DNA of 64,000 nt from CAVSRC01 sp963798195 (GTDB lineage: Bacteria > Pseudomonadota > Alphaproteobacteria > Rhizobiales > Kaistiaceae): NCBI GenBank assembly GCA_963798195.1, contig CAWCSF010000004.1:197638-261637 (forward strand), in the 5' to 3' direction. Each line of letters opens with the position of its first letter. The stretch's first letter is position 1. Both the position numbers and the translations under genes were made by a program. Below are positions 1-8,563 of this stretch, one piece after another. Under the pieces are notes generated by a model. That model was not told where the DNA came from. It saw only the letters and a program-made list of their open reading frames with translations, and did not search any database.

Positions 1-375
1 ATGACGCGTCGCGTCGATCCGAGCTCCAGCGCAACTGGAAGCGAATACGTCACCGAGACGATCCTCAACAACGTCCGTGTGCTCGCCATCGACCAGACCA
101 TCGAGAAGGTCGCGTCCGCCGACAATGAAAACAACGATACCGTCATCGGCCAGACCGCCACCCTCGAACTGACGCCGCAGCAGGCGCAGATCATCACGGT
201 AGCGCAGCAGATGAGCGACCGCCTCGCGCTCGCGCTGCGGAGCGTCACAGATTCCAATCATACGCCGGGCGATACCGCCGCCGACGCGGCGCATCTGATC
301 GGCGGCACCAAGGGCAAAGGCGCCGTCACGGTCATTCGCGGTGGCGTTTCCCAGCAGGTGATGGGCCTCAAATAG
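1..375 (+). CDS. cpaB: CpaB/RcpC pilus assembly protein, C-terminal part (cut by window edge)
   Basis: The last 124 codons of a Flp pilus assembly protein, cut off by the left edge of the window. The visible part matches the end of the RcpC/CpaB domain: the stretch around residues 17-36 (TETILNNVRVLAIDQ) and the following TLELTPQQAQ segment are typical of the family. CpaB is a periplasmic, inner-membrane-anchored protein thought to work with the secretin CpaC in the Tad machine. The ATG at base 1 is probably internal, since the family usually has about 260 residues or more. The next gene begins within 40 bases on the same strand, so it heads the visible part of the tad operon. The identity rests on both motif and position. 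Confidence 0.85.
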   Translation: MTRRVDPSSSATGSEYVTETILNNVRVLAIDQTIEKVASADNENNDTVIGQTATLELTPQQAQIITVAQQMSDRLALALRSVTDSNHTPGDTAADAAHLIGGTKGKGAVTVIRGGVSQQVMGLK

Positions 376-413
376 TCATGGCGCGACCGGCGAACAATCA
401 GGGGACTGCGAAG

Positions 414-1916
414 ATGGTGCGGGATTTTCTTCGTAAGGCAGCGATCGGCGCTGCTGCGCTGCTCGCGCTCGCGGCCGTCGATGTCTCTTTCTCGGCGGTC
501 TCGGCGCAGCCGTTGACGCTGGACAACTCGGCCAATCGCACCGTCAAGGTTGGCCTTAACAAGTCGATCGTCATCGACCTGCCGCGCGACGCGCGAGACA
601 TCCTGGTCTCGAACCCGGTCATTGCCGACGCGGTCATTCGCACGCCGCGACGCATCTACGTCACAGGCATTGCGATCGGGTCATCGAACGTCATCGTCTT
701 CGATCGCGCCGGTCAGCAGATCGTCTCGCTCGAACTCGAGGTGGAACGCGACACCTCGACGCTCTCCACGATGCTCCGGCGTTTGATCCCCGGATCGGAC
801 ATCAACGTGGAGATCATCACTGACAACATCGTGCTCTCCGGCGCGGTGCGCAACGCTGCCGATTCGCGGCGCGCGCAGGATATCGCCAACATCTTTGCCA
901 ACGGCGGCGCCCAGGCCCAGCCCGCTGGCGGCGGCGGCGGCAGCAGCGGCGGTGGAGCAGCCGCCGGCGGTACGACTATTTCGCTGAGCACCGGCCCGCA
1001 GGCGACGCCGACGAGCTCGGTAGTGAACCTGCTCAATATCGAGGGCGAGGACCAGGTCCACGTCAAGGTAACGGTTGCCGAGATCCAGCGGAATATCGCC
1101 AAGCAGCTGGGCATTGAAATGTCCGGCACCTTCGATGTTGGCGAGTTCGCCGCCAAGGTGGTGACCGGCAATCCTTTCGCCATTGCCAACAAGAGCCTGT
1201 CCGACAACGCGCTGACTGGCGGTTGGTCCAAGAGCGACAGCAACAATCTCGCCGTGACTCTCCGCGCTCTCGAGCAGACCGGAACGATCAAGACGCTGGC
1301 GGAGCCGACGCTGACGGCCATCTCCGGCGAAACGGCATCCTTCCTTGCTGGCGGTGAATTCCCCGTGCCGACAGGGCGCGATCAGAACGGCAATATCACG
1401 ATCGAGTTCAAGCCGTTCGGTGTCGCCCTCGGTTTCACGCCGGTCGTGCTCTCGGAAGGCCGCATCAGTCTGCGCGTGAAGACCGAGGTGTCTGAGGTCT
1501 CGAACGAGGTCACAGTGTCTTTCGGCGACATCAGTATTCCCGGCCTCAAGGTGCGTCGCGCCGAAAGCACGTTGGAATTGCCCTCCGGCGGTTCGATGGT
1601 CCTTGGCGGCCTGCTCCAGGACAGCGTGCGCCAGTCGATCGGCAAGCTGCCGGGCCTCGGCGACCTTCCGGTTCTCGGCCCGCTGTTCCGCAGCCGGGAT
1701 TTCCAGCGCAACGAGTCGGAGTTGGTCATCATCGTCACGCCCTATCTGGTCAAGCCAGTCGCGCGTTCGGCGCTCGCCACGCCGGACCAGGGATACGTGA
1801 CGTCCAGCGACGCAAACGCGAATTTCCTTGGCGACCTCAACCGGGTGTACGGCACGCAGGGCAACCGGGCGCCGGCGGGTACATACCAGGGCAATTACGG
1901 TTTCATCATCGAGTGA
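414..1916 (+). CDS. cpaC: Tad pilus outer-membrane secretin CpaC (RcpA)
   Basis: A 500-residue secretin forming the outer-membrane channel of the Tad/Flp pilus. After a signal peptide (about residues 1-31, ending in VSAQ) comes the pilus-formation N-terminal domain, with SIVIDLPRDARDILVSNP near residues 45-65. A BON-like segment follows, then a Gly-rich linker near 165-190, and the secretin core from about 215 to 445 (EIQRNIAKQLGIEM, then GGLLQDSVRQSIGKLPGLGD). I chose the ATG at 414 over the one at 378 because AGGGGA lies 8-13 bases before it and the signal peptide then starts at the N terminus. It lies between cpaB and cpaD in the usual order. Confidence 0.93.
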   Translation: MVRDFLRKAAIGAAALLALAAVDVSFSAVSAQPLTLDNSANRTVKVGLNKSIVIDLPRDARDILVSNPVIADAVIRTPRRIYVTGIAIGSSNVIVFDRAGQQIVSLELEVERDTSTLSTMLRRLIPGSDINVEIITDNIVLSGAVRNAADSRRAQDIANIFANGGAQAQPAGGGGGSSGGGAAAGGTTISLSTGPQATPTSSVVNLLNIEGEDQVHVKVTVAEIQRNIAKQLGIEMSGTFDVGEFAAKVVTGNPFAIANKSLSDNALTGGWSKSDSNNLAVTLRALEQTGTIKTLAEPTLTAISGETASFLAGGEFPVPTGRDQNGNITIEFKPFGVALGFTPVVLSEGRISLRVKTEVSEVSNEVTVSFGDISIPGLKVRRAESTLELPSGGSMVLGGLLQDSVRQSIGKLPGLGDLPVLGPLFRSRDFQRNESELVIIVTPYLVKPVARSALATPDQGYVTSSDANANFLGDLNRVYGTQGNRAPAGTYQGNYGFIIE

Positions 1917-1947
1917 GCGCCGGCAGGCAGCAACGGAGCCTTACGTC

Positions 1948-2685
1948 ATGACTACCGCGTCGTTCATATCAACTAGCCGCAGGCTGCGCGCAGCGTCTCT
2001 GGCCGCGGCCTCGGCGGGCGCCATTCTCGTCGCGCTTGCCGGCTGTAGCAGTTCGGCGCAGCAGCTCAAGACTGGCGGCATTCCCGACGACTACCGCCAC
2101 AATCATCCCATCGCCGTAGAGGAGATGATTGAATCGATGGATATCCCGGTCGGGCAGGACACGGCCCGGCTCACGCGCGCCACCGCGTCTACCGTCGCCG
2201 GCTTCGGGCAGAAATTCGCAGCCAGCGGATCGTCGCTCATCGCGGTCGTCGCGCCTTCCGGCTCGCCCAATCAGGTTGCCGCCGCCGGCATTGCGGTCCA
2301 GATCGAGGATGTGCTCCGCGTCTCGGGTGTCAACCCGCGCGCCATCGAATACCGCGTCTATCGCGCGGGTCCAGAGGAGCGTAACGCGCCCATCCGCATC
2401 GCCTACAACCGCATCGTCGCGCACACCGCGCCCTGTGGCCCTTGGCCTGACCAACTCGGCGAGAATGGCGAAAACCGCAACTACTTCGAGTTCGGCTGCT
2501 CCAGCCAGCAGAACCTGGCGGCCATGGTCGCGAGCCCGCTCGACCTTCTCTATCCACGCGGCATGACGCCCGCGGATGCCACGCGCCGTGCCAACGTTCT
2601 CGAAAAGTACCGCAGCGGCGCACCCTTCACCTCGGATCTCTCCCGTGAAAAAGGTGGCAGCGTCGCACAGGGGGTAGGCAACTAA
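1948..2685 (+). CDS. cpaD: Tad pilus assembly lipoprotein CpaD
   Basis: A 245-residue lipoprotein of the CpaD family, thought to help place or stabilise the CpaC secretin. The start at 1948 gives a lipoprotein signal peptide: two Arg, a hydrophobic stretch, then lipobox LAGC near residue 32. The body carries family features such as GPWPDQLG and the C-terminal NLAAMVASPLDLLYPRG segment near residues 190-210. An in-frame ATG at 1828 lies inside cpaC and would bury the lipobox, so it is rejected. The stop codon shares one base with the cpaE start (TAATG), which indicates translational coupling. Confidence 0.9.
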   Translation: MTTASFISTSRRLRAASLAAASAGAILVALAGCSSSAQQLKTGGIPDDYRHNHPIAVEEMIESMDIPVGQDTARLTRATASTVAGFGQKFAASGSSLIAVVAPSGSPNQVAAAGIAVQIEDVLRVSGVNPRAIEYRVYRAGPEERNAPIRIAYNRIVAHTAPCGPWPDQLGENGENRNYFEFGCSSQQNLAAMVASPLDLLYPRGMTPADATRRANVLEKYRSGAPFTSDLSREKGGSVAQGVGN

Positions 2686-3965
2686 TGAGCGATCTTGCTC
2701 TTCAGGCGCCGGAGCCGACACCCGGGCAGGAGCCTGCCCGGGCAACCGTCGATGTCCGGCCCGTCCCGCGCATTTCAATCCAGGCGTTCTGCGAGTCGCC
2801 CGACGTCGCGGCGCGCATCGAAGCGGCCGCGGGCGACCGGCGGATGGCGCGTGCGCACGTCAAGGTCCACACCGGCGGTATCCTTGCTGCCGTCGAATTC
2901 TACCAGGCCGCCGCGACGCCGAACTTGATCATCGTGGAGACCAAGCTGCCACGGGATCGCCTCGAGGCCGAGCTCGAAAATCTCGCCTCGGTCTGCGATC
3001 CCGGCACCAAGGTCGTCGTCATCGGCCACGCCAATGACGTCGAGCTGTACCGCAGCCTGATCCACAAAGGCATCAGTGAATATCTGGTGGCGCCCGTCGA
3101 CATGATCGGCGTCATCCGCACCATCGCCGACCTTTACGTCGACCGCTCGACCCAGCCGCTGGGCCGCACCATCGCTTTCATCGGCGGCAAGGGTGGCGTC
3201 GGCTCGTCCATGGTTGCGCACAACGTTGGCTGGGCCATCGCGCGCGCTTTTCAGAGCGATGTTGTCGTCGCCGATCTTGATCTCGCCTTCGGCACGGCCG
3301 GCCTCGATTTCAATCAGGACCCGACGCAGGGGATCGCCGAGGCGGTCAATTCGCCCGATCGCATCGACGACAATTTCTTCGATCGTCTGCTTGCCAAGTG
3401 CTCCGATCATCTGTCGCTGCTCGCGGCGCCTGCTACGCTGGATCGTACCTACGATTTTGGCGAGAACGCTTTCGAGCAGGTCATCGACATTGCTCAGGCC
3501 GGCGTGCCCGCTGTCGTGCTCGACCTGCCGCATTCCTGGACCGCATGGGCGCGCAAGACTCTGCTGGCCGCCGACGAGATAGTGATCACCGTCGAGCGTG
3601 ATCTGGCGAACCTGCGGAACGCCAAGAATCTTGTCGACATGCTTCGTCAGGTTCGGCCCACCGATGTGCCGCCGCGGCTGATAGTCAACAAGAGCGGCCT
3701 CGCCAAGCGCCCGGAGATCAAGATCGAGGATTTTTCGACCGCCCTGGCGCTCGAACCGACCGCTGTGATTCCCTTCGACGCGCTATTGTTCGGCACCGCA
3801 GCCAACAATGGCCAGATGATCGCCGAGGCCGATCCGAAGAGCCCCATCGCCGCGACCTTTGAAACTATCGCCCGCACGGTTACCGGTCGCGTCGAAGTGC
3901 GCCGGCCGAAGGGCGGCGCACTGGCGCCTTTGCTTGCTCGCTTCCGCGGCAAGAAAAGCGCCTGA
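2685..3965 (+). CDS. cpaE: Tad pilus assembly ATPase CpaE (TadZ)
   Basis: A 426-residue CpaE/TadZ protein, the MinD/ParA-like factor that localises Tad pilus machines. Residues from about 30 to 150 resemble a receiver-like domain (VVVIGHANDVELYRSLIHKG). From about 160 on is a SIMIBI ATPase fold with an atypical Walker A, GGKGGVGSSMVAHNV, in which the usual Lys/Thr after KGGVG is Ser-Ser, as is common in TadZ. VVVADLDLAFGTAGLDFNQD follows. The start overlaps the cpaD stop by one base. CpaF follows after 14 bases, so the two ATPases are co-transcribed. Confidence 0.92.
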   Translation: MSDLALQAPEPTPGQEPARATVDVRPVPRISIQAFCESPDVAARIEAAAGDRRMARAHVKVHTGGILAAVEFYQAAATPNLIIVETKLPRDRLEAELENLASVCDPGTKVVVIGHANDVELYRSLIHKGISEYLVAPVDMIGVIRTIADLYVDRSTQPLGRTIAFIGGKGGVGSSMVAHNVGWAIARAFQSDVVVADLDLAFGTAGLDFNQDPTQGIAEAVNSPDRIDDNFFDRLLAKCSDHLSLLAAPATLDRTYDFGENAFEQVIDIAQAGVPAVVLDLPHSWTAWARKTLLAADEIVITVERDLANLRNAKNLVDMLRQVRPTDVPPRLIVNKSGLAKRPEIKIEDFSTALALEPTAVIPFDALLFGTAANNGQMIAEADPKSPIAATFETIARTVTGRVEVRRPKGGALAPLLARFRGKKSA

Positions 3966-3979
3966 CGGAGCACTGATCG

Positions 3980-5503
3980 ATGTTCGGCAAGCGTGGCACC
4001 GAGGGTCCTGGCGAGCCGCCGGTCGCAAAAACGACGTCCGAGCCGTCTGCCGCCGACCCTGCGGCGCCGCGCGCTGCGGAGGCTTCGAAGGCGGACGCGC
4101 CGCAACCGAAGCCTGTCACCGCCGCCCCGCCACCGCCCGCACGCGCCGTTGTGCCGGAGCCATCGCGCACCCGCGCCTCGACTGACGGCATCCGCCGCTC
4201 GGAGAATTTCTACGACATCAAGTCGACCGTCTTCGCGGCCCTGATCGATACCATTGACCTGTCGCAACTCGCCCGTCTCGATACCGAGTCGGCGCGCGAG
4301 GAAATCCGCGACATCGTCAACGACATCATTGCTCTCAAGAACATCGTGATGTCGATTGCCGAGCAGGAGGACCTGCTCGAGGACATCTGCAACGACGTTC
4401 TCGGTCTCGGTCCCCTGGAACCGCTGCTGGCGCGGGACGACATCTCCGACATCATGGTCAACGGCGCGTTCCGCACCTACATCGAAGTAGGCGGCAAGGT
4501 GCAGGAAACCAACGTCCGCTTTCGTGACAACTCGCAGCTGATGAACATCTGCCAGCGCATCGTCAGTCAGGTCGGTCGCCGGGTCGATGAGTCGAGCCCG
4601 ATTTGCGATGCCCGCCTGCCCGACGGCAGCCGCGTCAACGTCATCGCACCGCCGCTGGCGATCGACGGGCCCACCCTCACCATCCGAAAGTTCAAGAAGG
4701 ACAAGCTGACCCTCGATCAGCTCGTCAAGTTCGGCACCATCACACGCGACGGGGCGACGGTGCTGGAAATCATCGCGCGCAGCCGCTGCAACGTGCTGGT
4801 TTCCGGCGGCACGGGCTCCGGCAAGACGACACTTCTCAACTGCCTTACCGGCTTCATCGAGCACGACGAGCGCATCATCACCGCCGAGGACGCCGCGGAG
4901 CTCCAGCTTCAGCAGCCCCATGTCGTCCGCCTGGAAACCCGCCCCCCCAACATCGAGGGCGAGGGCGAGATCACCATGCGCGATCTCGTCAGAAACTGCC
5001 TGCGCATGCGCCCCGAGCGCATCATCGTCGGCGAGGTGCGTGGACCGGAGGCGTTCGATCTCCTGCAGGCGATGAACACCGGCCATGACGGGTCGATGGG
5101 CACACTGCACGCCAACAGCCCGCGCGAAGCCATGTCGCGCCTTGAATTGATGATCACCATGGGCGGCTTCTCCCTTCCGTCAAAGACAATCCGCGAAATG
5201 ATCGCGGGCTCGATCGACGTCATCGTTCAGGTCGAGCGTCTGCGTGATGGCACACGCCGCATTACCCACATCACCGAAGTGGTCGGCACCGAAGGCGATG
5301 TCATCACTACGCAGGACGTCTTCGTGTTCGATATTACGGGCGAGGACCAGAATGGCCGCATCATTGGCCATCATCGTTCGACCGGCATCGGCCGTCCGAA
5401 GTTCTGGGAGCGCGCTCGTTACTTCAACGAGGATGTCCGCTTGGCGAACGCCCTCGATTCCGCCAACGCCGAGGCGCCTGACATCATGATGCAGGGTCGC
5501 TGA
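3980..5503 (+). CDS. cpaF: Tad pilus secretion ATPase CpaF (TadA)
   Basis: A 507-residue type II/IV secretion ATPase that powers pilin assembly. After a Pro/Ala-rich N-terminal tail (about residues 1-75) comes the conserved N-terminal domain, with VGRRVDESSPICDARLPDGS near 195-213. The motor domain has Walker A SGGTGSGKTTLLN (near 274), GEVRGPEAFDLLQAMNTGHD and the His box GTLHANSPREAMSRLE. The length is normal for the family. The stop overlaps the tadB start by one base (TGATG). Confidence 0.95.
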   Translation: MFGKRGTEGPGEPPVAKTTSEPSAADPAAPRAAEASKADAPQPKPVTAAPPPPARAVVPEPSRTRASTDGIRRSENFYDIKSTVFAALIDTIDLSQLARLDTESAREEIRDIVNDIIALKNIVMSIAEQEDLLEDICNDVLGLGPLEPLLARDDISDIMVNGAFRTYIEVGGKVQETNVRFRDNSQLMNICQRIVSQVGRRVDESSPICDARLPDGSRVNVIAPPLAIDGPTLTIRKFKKDKLTLDQLVKFGTITRDGATVLEIIARSRCNVLVSGGTGSGKTTLLNCLTGFIEHDERIITAEDAAELQLQQPHVVRLETRPPNIEGEGEITMRDLVRNCLRMRPERIIVGEVRGPEAFDLLQAMNTGHDGSMGTLHANSPREAMSRLELMITMGGFSLPSKTIREMIAGSIDVIVQVERLRDGTRRITHITEVVGTEGDVITTQDVFVFDITGEDQNGRIIGHHRSTGIGRPKFWERARYFNEDVRLANALDSANAEAPDIMMQGR

Positions 5504-6504
5504 TGTCTTTGACCATGCTGCTTGCGGTGACCGTGCTGGCGATGTTGAGCGCCGGCGGGCTGGCGTATGCGTTTCTCTACGATCGCATCCAGCGCGAAAA
5601 CACCACCGATCGCCGCGTCGGGATGGTCCAGGGCACCAGCGTCGACAGCATCGCCCAGCAGCGTAGCAGGGCCGCCAATTCGTCGCGCCGCCGCAAGTCG
5701 GTTCAGGAGACGCTGAAGGAAGTCGAGGAGCGCGAGAAGGCACGTGCCAAGCACAGCAAGGCTCCGCCGCTGAAGCTCCGCATGGAGCAGGCCGGCCTTT
5801 CGTGGTCGCGCCGCACGTTCATCATCATCAGCCTGGTGTGCGGCTTTGTCTTCTACGTCATTGCCTGGATTGGCGGGCTGCCCCTCTACGCCGCCGCCGC
5901 CATTGGCGTTGCCGGCCTGCTCGGTCTGCCGCGCTGGATTGTCAATTTCCTGCGCAAGCGCCGTATCGCGAAATTTCTCGATGAATTTGCCAATGCCATG
6001 GACGTCATCGTCCGCGGCGTGAAAGCCGGCCTGCCGCTTAACGATTGTATCCGCATTATCGCCGAGGAATTTGCCGAGCCGGTCAAATCCGAATTCAAGC
6101 ATATCGCGGAAACGCAGGCTCTCGGGGTCACGCTCGCCGATGCGGTTAGCAAGCTGCCAGAGCGCGTTCCCGTGCCCGAGACGAATTTCTTTGCCATCGT
6201 CGTCTCCATTCAGCAGCGCGCTGGCGGCAATCTCGCGGAAGCGCTCAACAACCTGTCGCGGGTGCTGCGCGAGCGCCGTCAGATGAAGGGCAAGATCAAG
6301 GCGATGAGCATGGAGGCCAAGGCCTCCGCCGCGATCATCGGCATCCTGCCGGTCGTCGTGATGACGATGGTTTACCTCACCAGCCCTGAATACATCATGC
6401 TGTTGTTCCGGGTGCCGATCGGCAATGTCATCCTGGGTTTTGCCGCCTTCTGGATGTTCCTGGGCATCATGGTGATGCGCAAGATGATCAACTTCGATTT
6501 CTAG
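5503..6504 (+). CDS. tadB: Tad pilus inner-membrane platform protein TadB
   Basis: A 333-residue GspF-type (T2SSF) inner-membrane protein forming, with TadC, the platform on which CpaF acts. It has an N-terminal membrane segment (residues 2-25), a charged cytoplasmic stretch rich in Arg/Lys (about 60-90), a hydrophobic pair near 105-145, the T2SSF domain (FLDEFANAMDVIVRGVKAGLPLN near 160-182, with PETNFFAIVVSIQQRAGGNLAEAL near 226-250), and two C-terminal membrane segments. The start is coupled to cpaF and tadC follows 11 bases later. Confidence 0.93.
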   Translation: MSLTMLLAVTVLAMLSAGGLAYAFLYDRIQRENTTDRRVGMVQGTSVDSIAQQRSRAANSSRRRKSVQETLKEVEEREKARAKHSKAPPLKLRMEQAGLSWSRRTFIIISLVCGFVFYVIAWIGGLPLYAAAAIGVAGLLGLPRWIVNFLRKRRIAKFLDEFANAMDVIVRGVKAGLPLNDCIRIIAEEFAEPVKSEFKHIAETQALGVTLADAVSKLPERVPVPETNFFAIVVSIQQRAGGNLAEALNNLSRVLRERRQMKGKIKAMSMEAKASAAIIGILPVVVMTMVYLTSPEYIMLLFRVPIGNVILGFAAFWMFLGIMVMRKMINFDF

Positions 6505-6515
6505 GGGAGGCGGCC

Positions 6516-7499
6516 GTGTTTCAGTTGATTTACGACGCCTTGACCAGTCCCCAGTTTCTGATCGCATTGTTTTCGGCGTTGGCGGTCTTCGCCACTGTCT
6601 TCACGCTGGTTCAACCGCTGTTCGAGCGTGATCGTTTGGGCGCCCGCATCAAGGCGGTGGCGCTGGAGCGCGAGGCCATCCGCGCGCGCGAACGTGCCCG
6701 TCTCGCTGCCGAGGCGAACCGGGCAAGCCTTCGCCGGGAGCCGAAGGTTTACATGCAGCGCGTGGTTGATCGGTTCAATCTTCGCAAGGCGCTCGCCGAT
6801 GAGAACACCGTGGCCAAGCTGCGCATGGCCGGCTTCCGCGGACAGGCGCCGCTGGTCGTATTCCTCTTCGCCCGCGTCACGCTGCCACTGCTGTTTTTTG
6901 CCGTCGCGCTTTTCTACATTTTCGTTCTGACCGAACTCAACCAGCCGACGGCGATCAAGCTCGCGATCTGCATTGGCGTCGCCTATGCCGGGTTCTACGC
7001 GCCTAACCTCTACGTATCGAACGTGGTCACCAAGCGGCAGCAGTCGATCCGGCGGGCGTGGCCGGATGCGCTCGACCTTTTGCTCATCTGCGTCGAATCG
7101 GGCATGTCGGCCGAGGCCGCCTTCCGCAAGGTGTCCGAGGAAATCGGCCAGCAGTCGGTCGAACTCGCCGAGGAACTGACGCTCACCACCGCCGAGCTGT
7201 CCTATCTGCCGGCGCGTCGCCAGGCGTACGAGAATCTCTCCAGGCGAACCGGCCTTGAGCAGGTCAAATCCGTGATGACCAGCCTCATTCAGGCTGAGCG
7301 CTACGGCACGCCGCTCGGTAACACGTTGCGCGTGCTCGCCCAGGAGAACCGCGACCAGCGCATGACCGAGGCCGAGAAGAAGGCAGCCGCGCTTCCGCCG
7401 AAGCTGACTGTTCCGATGATCCTGTTCTTCCTGCCGGTGCTGATGGCGGTCATTCTGGGCCCGGCCGGCATTCAGATCAGCGGCGCCGCGATTCCCTAG
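6516..7499 (+). CDS. tadC: Tad pilus inner-membrane platform protein TadC
   Basis: A 327-residue T2SSF protein, the partner of TadB. The N-terminal membrane segment covers residues 8-28 and two further segments lie near 110-165. The T2SSF core has LDLLLICVESGMSAEAAFRKVSEE near 187-210 and LIQAERYGTPLGNTLRVLAQE near 257-277, and a hydrophobic C terminus ends in GPAGIQISGA. It closes the plus-strand tad operon. The next gene is convergent, with only a weak 6-bp GAGGCA/TGCCTC hairpin between them and no clear U tract. Confidence 0.92.
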   Translation: MFQLIYDALTSPQFLIALFSALAVFATVFTLVQPLFERDRLGARIKAVALEREAIRARERARLAAEANRASLRREPKVYMQRVVDRFNLRKALADENTVAKLRMAGFRGQAPLVVFLFARVTLPLLFFAVALFYIFVLTELNQPTAIKLAICIGVAYAGFYAPNLYVSNVVTKRQQSIRRAWPDALDLLLICVESGMSAEAAFRKVSEEIGQQSVELAEELTLTTAELSYLPARRQAYENLSRRTGLEQVKSVMTSLIQAERYGTPLGNTLRVLAQENRDQRMTEAEKKAAALPPKLTVPMILFFLPVLMAVILGPAGIQISGAAIP

Positions 7500-7575
7500 A
7501 GGCAGGATTCGACGTTGAGGCATCGGAGCGGCAGTGCCTCGCCTTTGCCACGACCTAAGCGGGCGACGGACCGCG

Positions 7576-8397
7576 TCAGCCTTTCGATGAGTTGGGCTTT
7601 GCCTTACCGCCAGATTGCAGCGCCTGCCAGGTATTGCGCTGCGCCAGCATGTCCTTGAGGTAGGCGATATTCGCCTTGGCCTGCTGGGGCGAGATCTCGG
7701 CGCCGGCAATTTGCTCGGCTTCGTCAAACCGGCCCTGCAGGCCGACGACCAGCGCCAGGTTCTGGCGCACGCGGCTGTCGGCGCCGGGGGTAGCCATCGC
7801 CTTGCGCAGCAGCTTCTCTGCTTCCGGCAGTTCGCCGGTCAGCGTGTACGACATGCCGAAATTGGAGAGCACGCTCGGCTCGTCAGGCTTGAGGTCCAGC
7901 GCCTGCGCATAGAGTCGGCGCGCATCGGCGTGGTTGCCCATCTGGTCGAGGATTGCCGCTTCGGCCGAGGCCAACTGCCAGTCGGGTCGGTCTGGCGTTT
8001 GTGCGCGGCGGATGGCGCCGAGCGCGCGTTCGAGATCGCCGGCAGTGGCGAGCGCCTTGCCATAGGCGGCGAGTACGTCGCGGTCTTCGGGATAGTAGAT
8101 CACCGCCTTCTGCAACACCGCAACCGCCTGGTCCGCGCGGTTGGTGCGGCGGAGCGCACCGGCATAGTTGAGCGCGACTTCGCGGCTCTTCGGCTCGGCG
8201 GCGTAGCGTTGCCCCCAGTAGGTGACCGCCTGCTCGAATTCTTCCTGCGTCATCGGCTGGCTGATCGAGCCGGTAGTCGCCGGATCAACCTTCTTCGGCG
8301 AGGCGCAGCCCCCGAGTGCAAGGATCATTGTAAGGGGAAGGATCGCCGCGCTGTGCATCAGGCGGTGCGTCAGGCGAGGGGCGGTACGGTCGGTCAT
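7576..8397 (-). CDS. tadD: TPR lipoprotein, TadD-like
   Basis: A 273-residue protein of tetratricopeptide repeats behind a lipoprotein signal (lipobox ALGGC near residue 29 from the ATG at 8397). Repeats occupy about residues 55-260, for example NYAGALRRTNRADQAVAVLQKA and DEPSVLSNFGMSYTLTGELP. TadD proteins in Tad loci are TPR lipoproteins acting as assembly chaperones or pilotins, and the position just after tadC supports that reading. It is on the opposite strand from the other tad genes, so it has its own promoter. I rejected an upstream TTG at 8436. A generic TPR lipoprotein is possible. Confidence 0.8.
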   Translation of the reverse strand: MTDRTAPRLTHRLMHSAAILPLTMILALGGCASPKKVDPATTGSISQPMTQEEFEQAVTYWGQRYAAEPKSREVALNYAGALRRTNRADQAVAVLQKAVIYYPEDRDVLAAYGKALATAGDLERALGAIRRAQTPDRPDWQLASAEAAILDQMGNHADARRLYAQALDLKPDEPSVLSNFGMSYTLTGELPEAEKLLRKAMATPGADSRVRQNLALVVGLQGRFDEAEQIAGAEISPQQAKANIAYLKDMLAQRNTWQALQSGGKAKPNSSKG

Positions 8398-8563
8398 GTG
8401 GGTGGACGGACTCCCCGGGAACACATGCCTGATCAATATTCTGTTAACCCTAATGCTTGGTTAAGGCGGTGCTCCCACGCCCGGATACCGCGGGGATTGT
8501 CGGAATGCCGTAGTGCCGCCATGATCGTTGGACCCGCCGCCTTTCTGCCCCTGGAGATGTCTC

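Noticed and set aside
3647..5110. A 487-codon minus-strand frame opposite cpaF
   Set aside because: Shadow of a conserved ATPase gene.
8447..8466. A possible CtrA box (TTAA-N-TTAA) between tadD and the aminopeptidase gene
   Set aside because: The two TTAA halves are 13 bases apart, not 7, so it does not match the known CtrA site.
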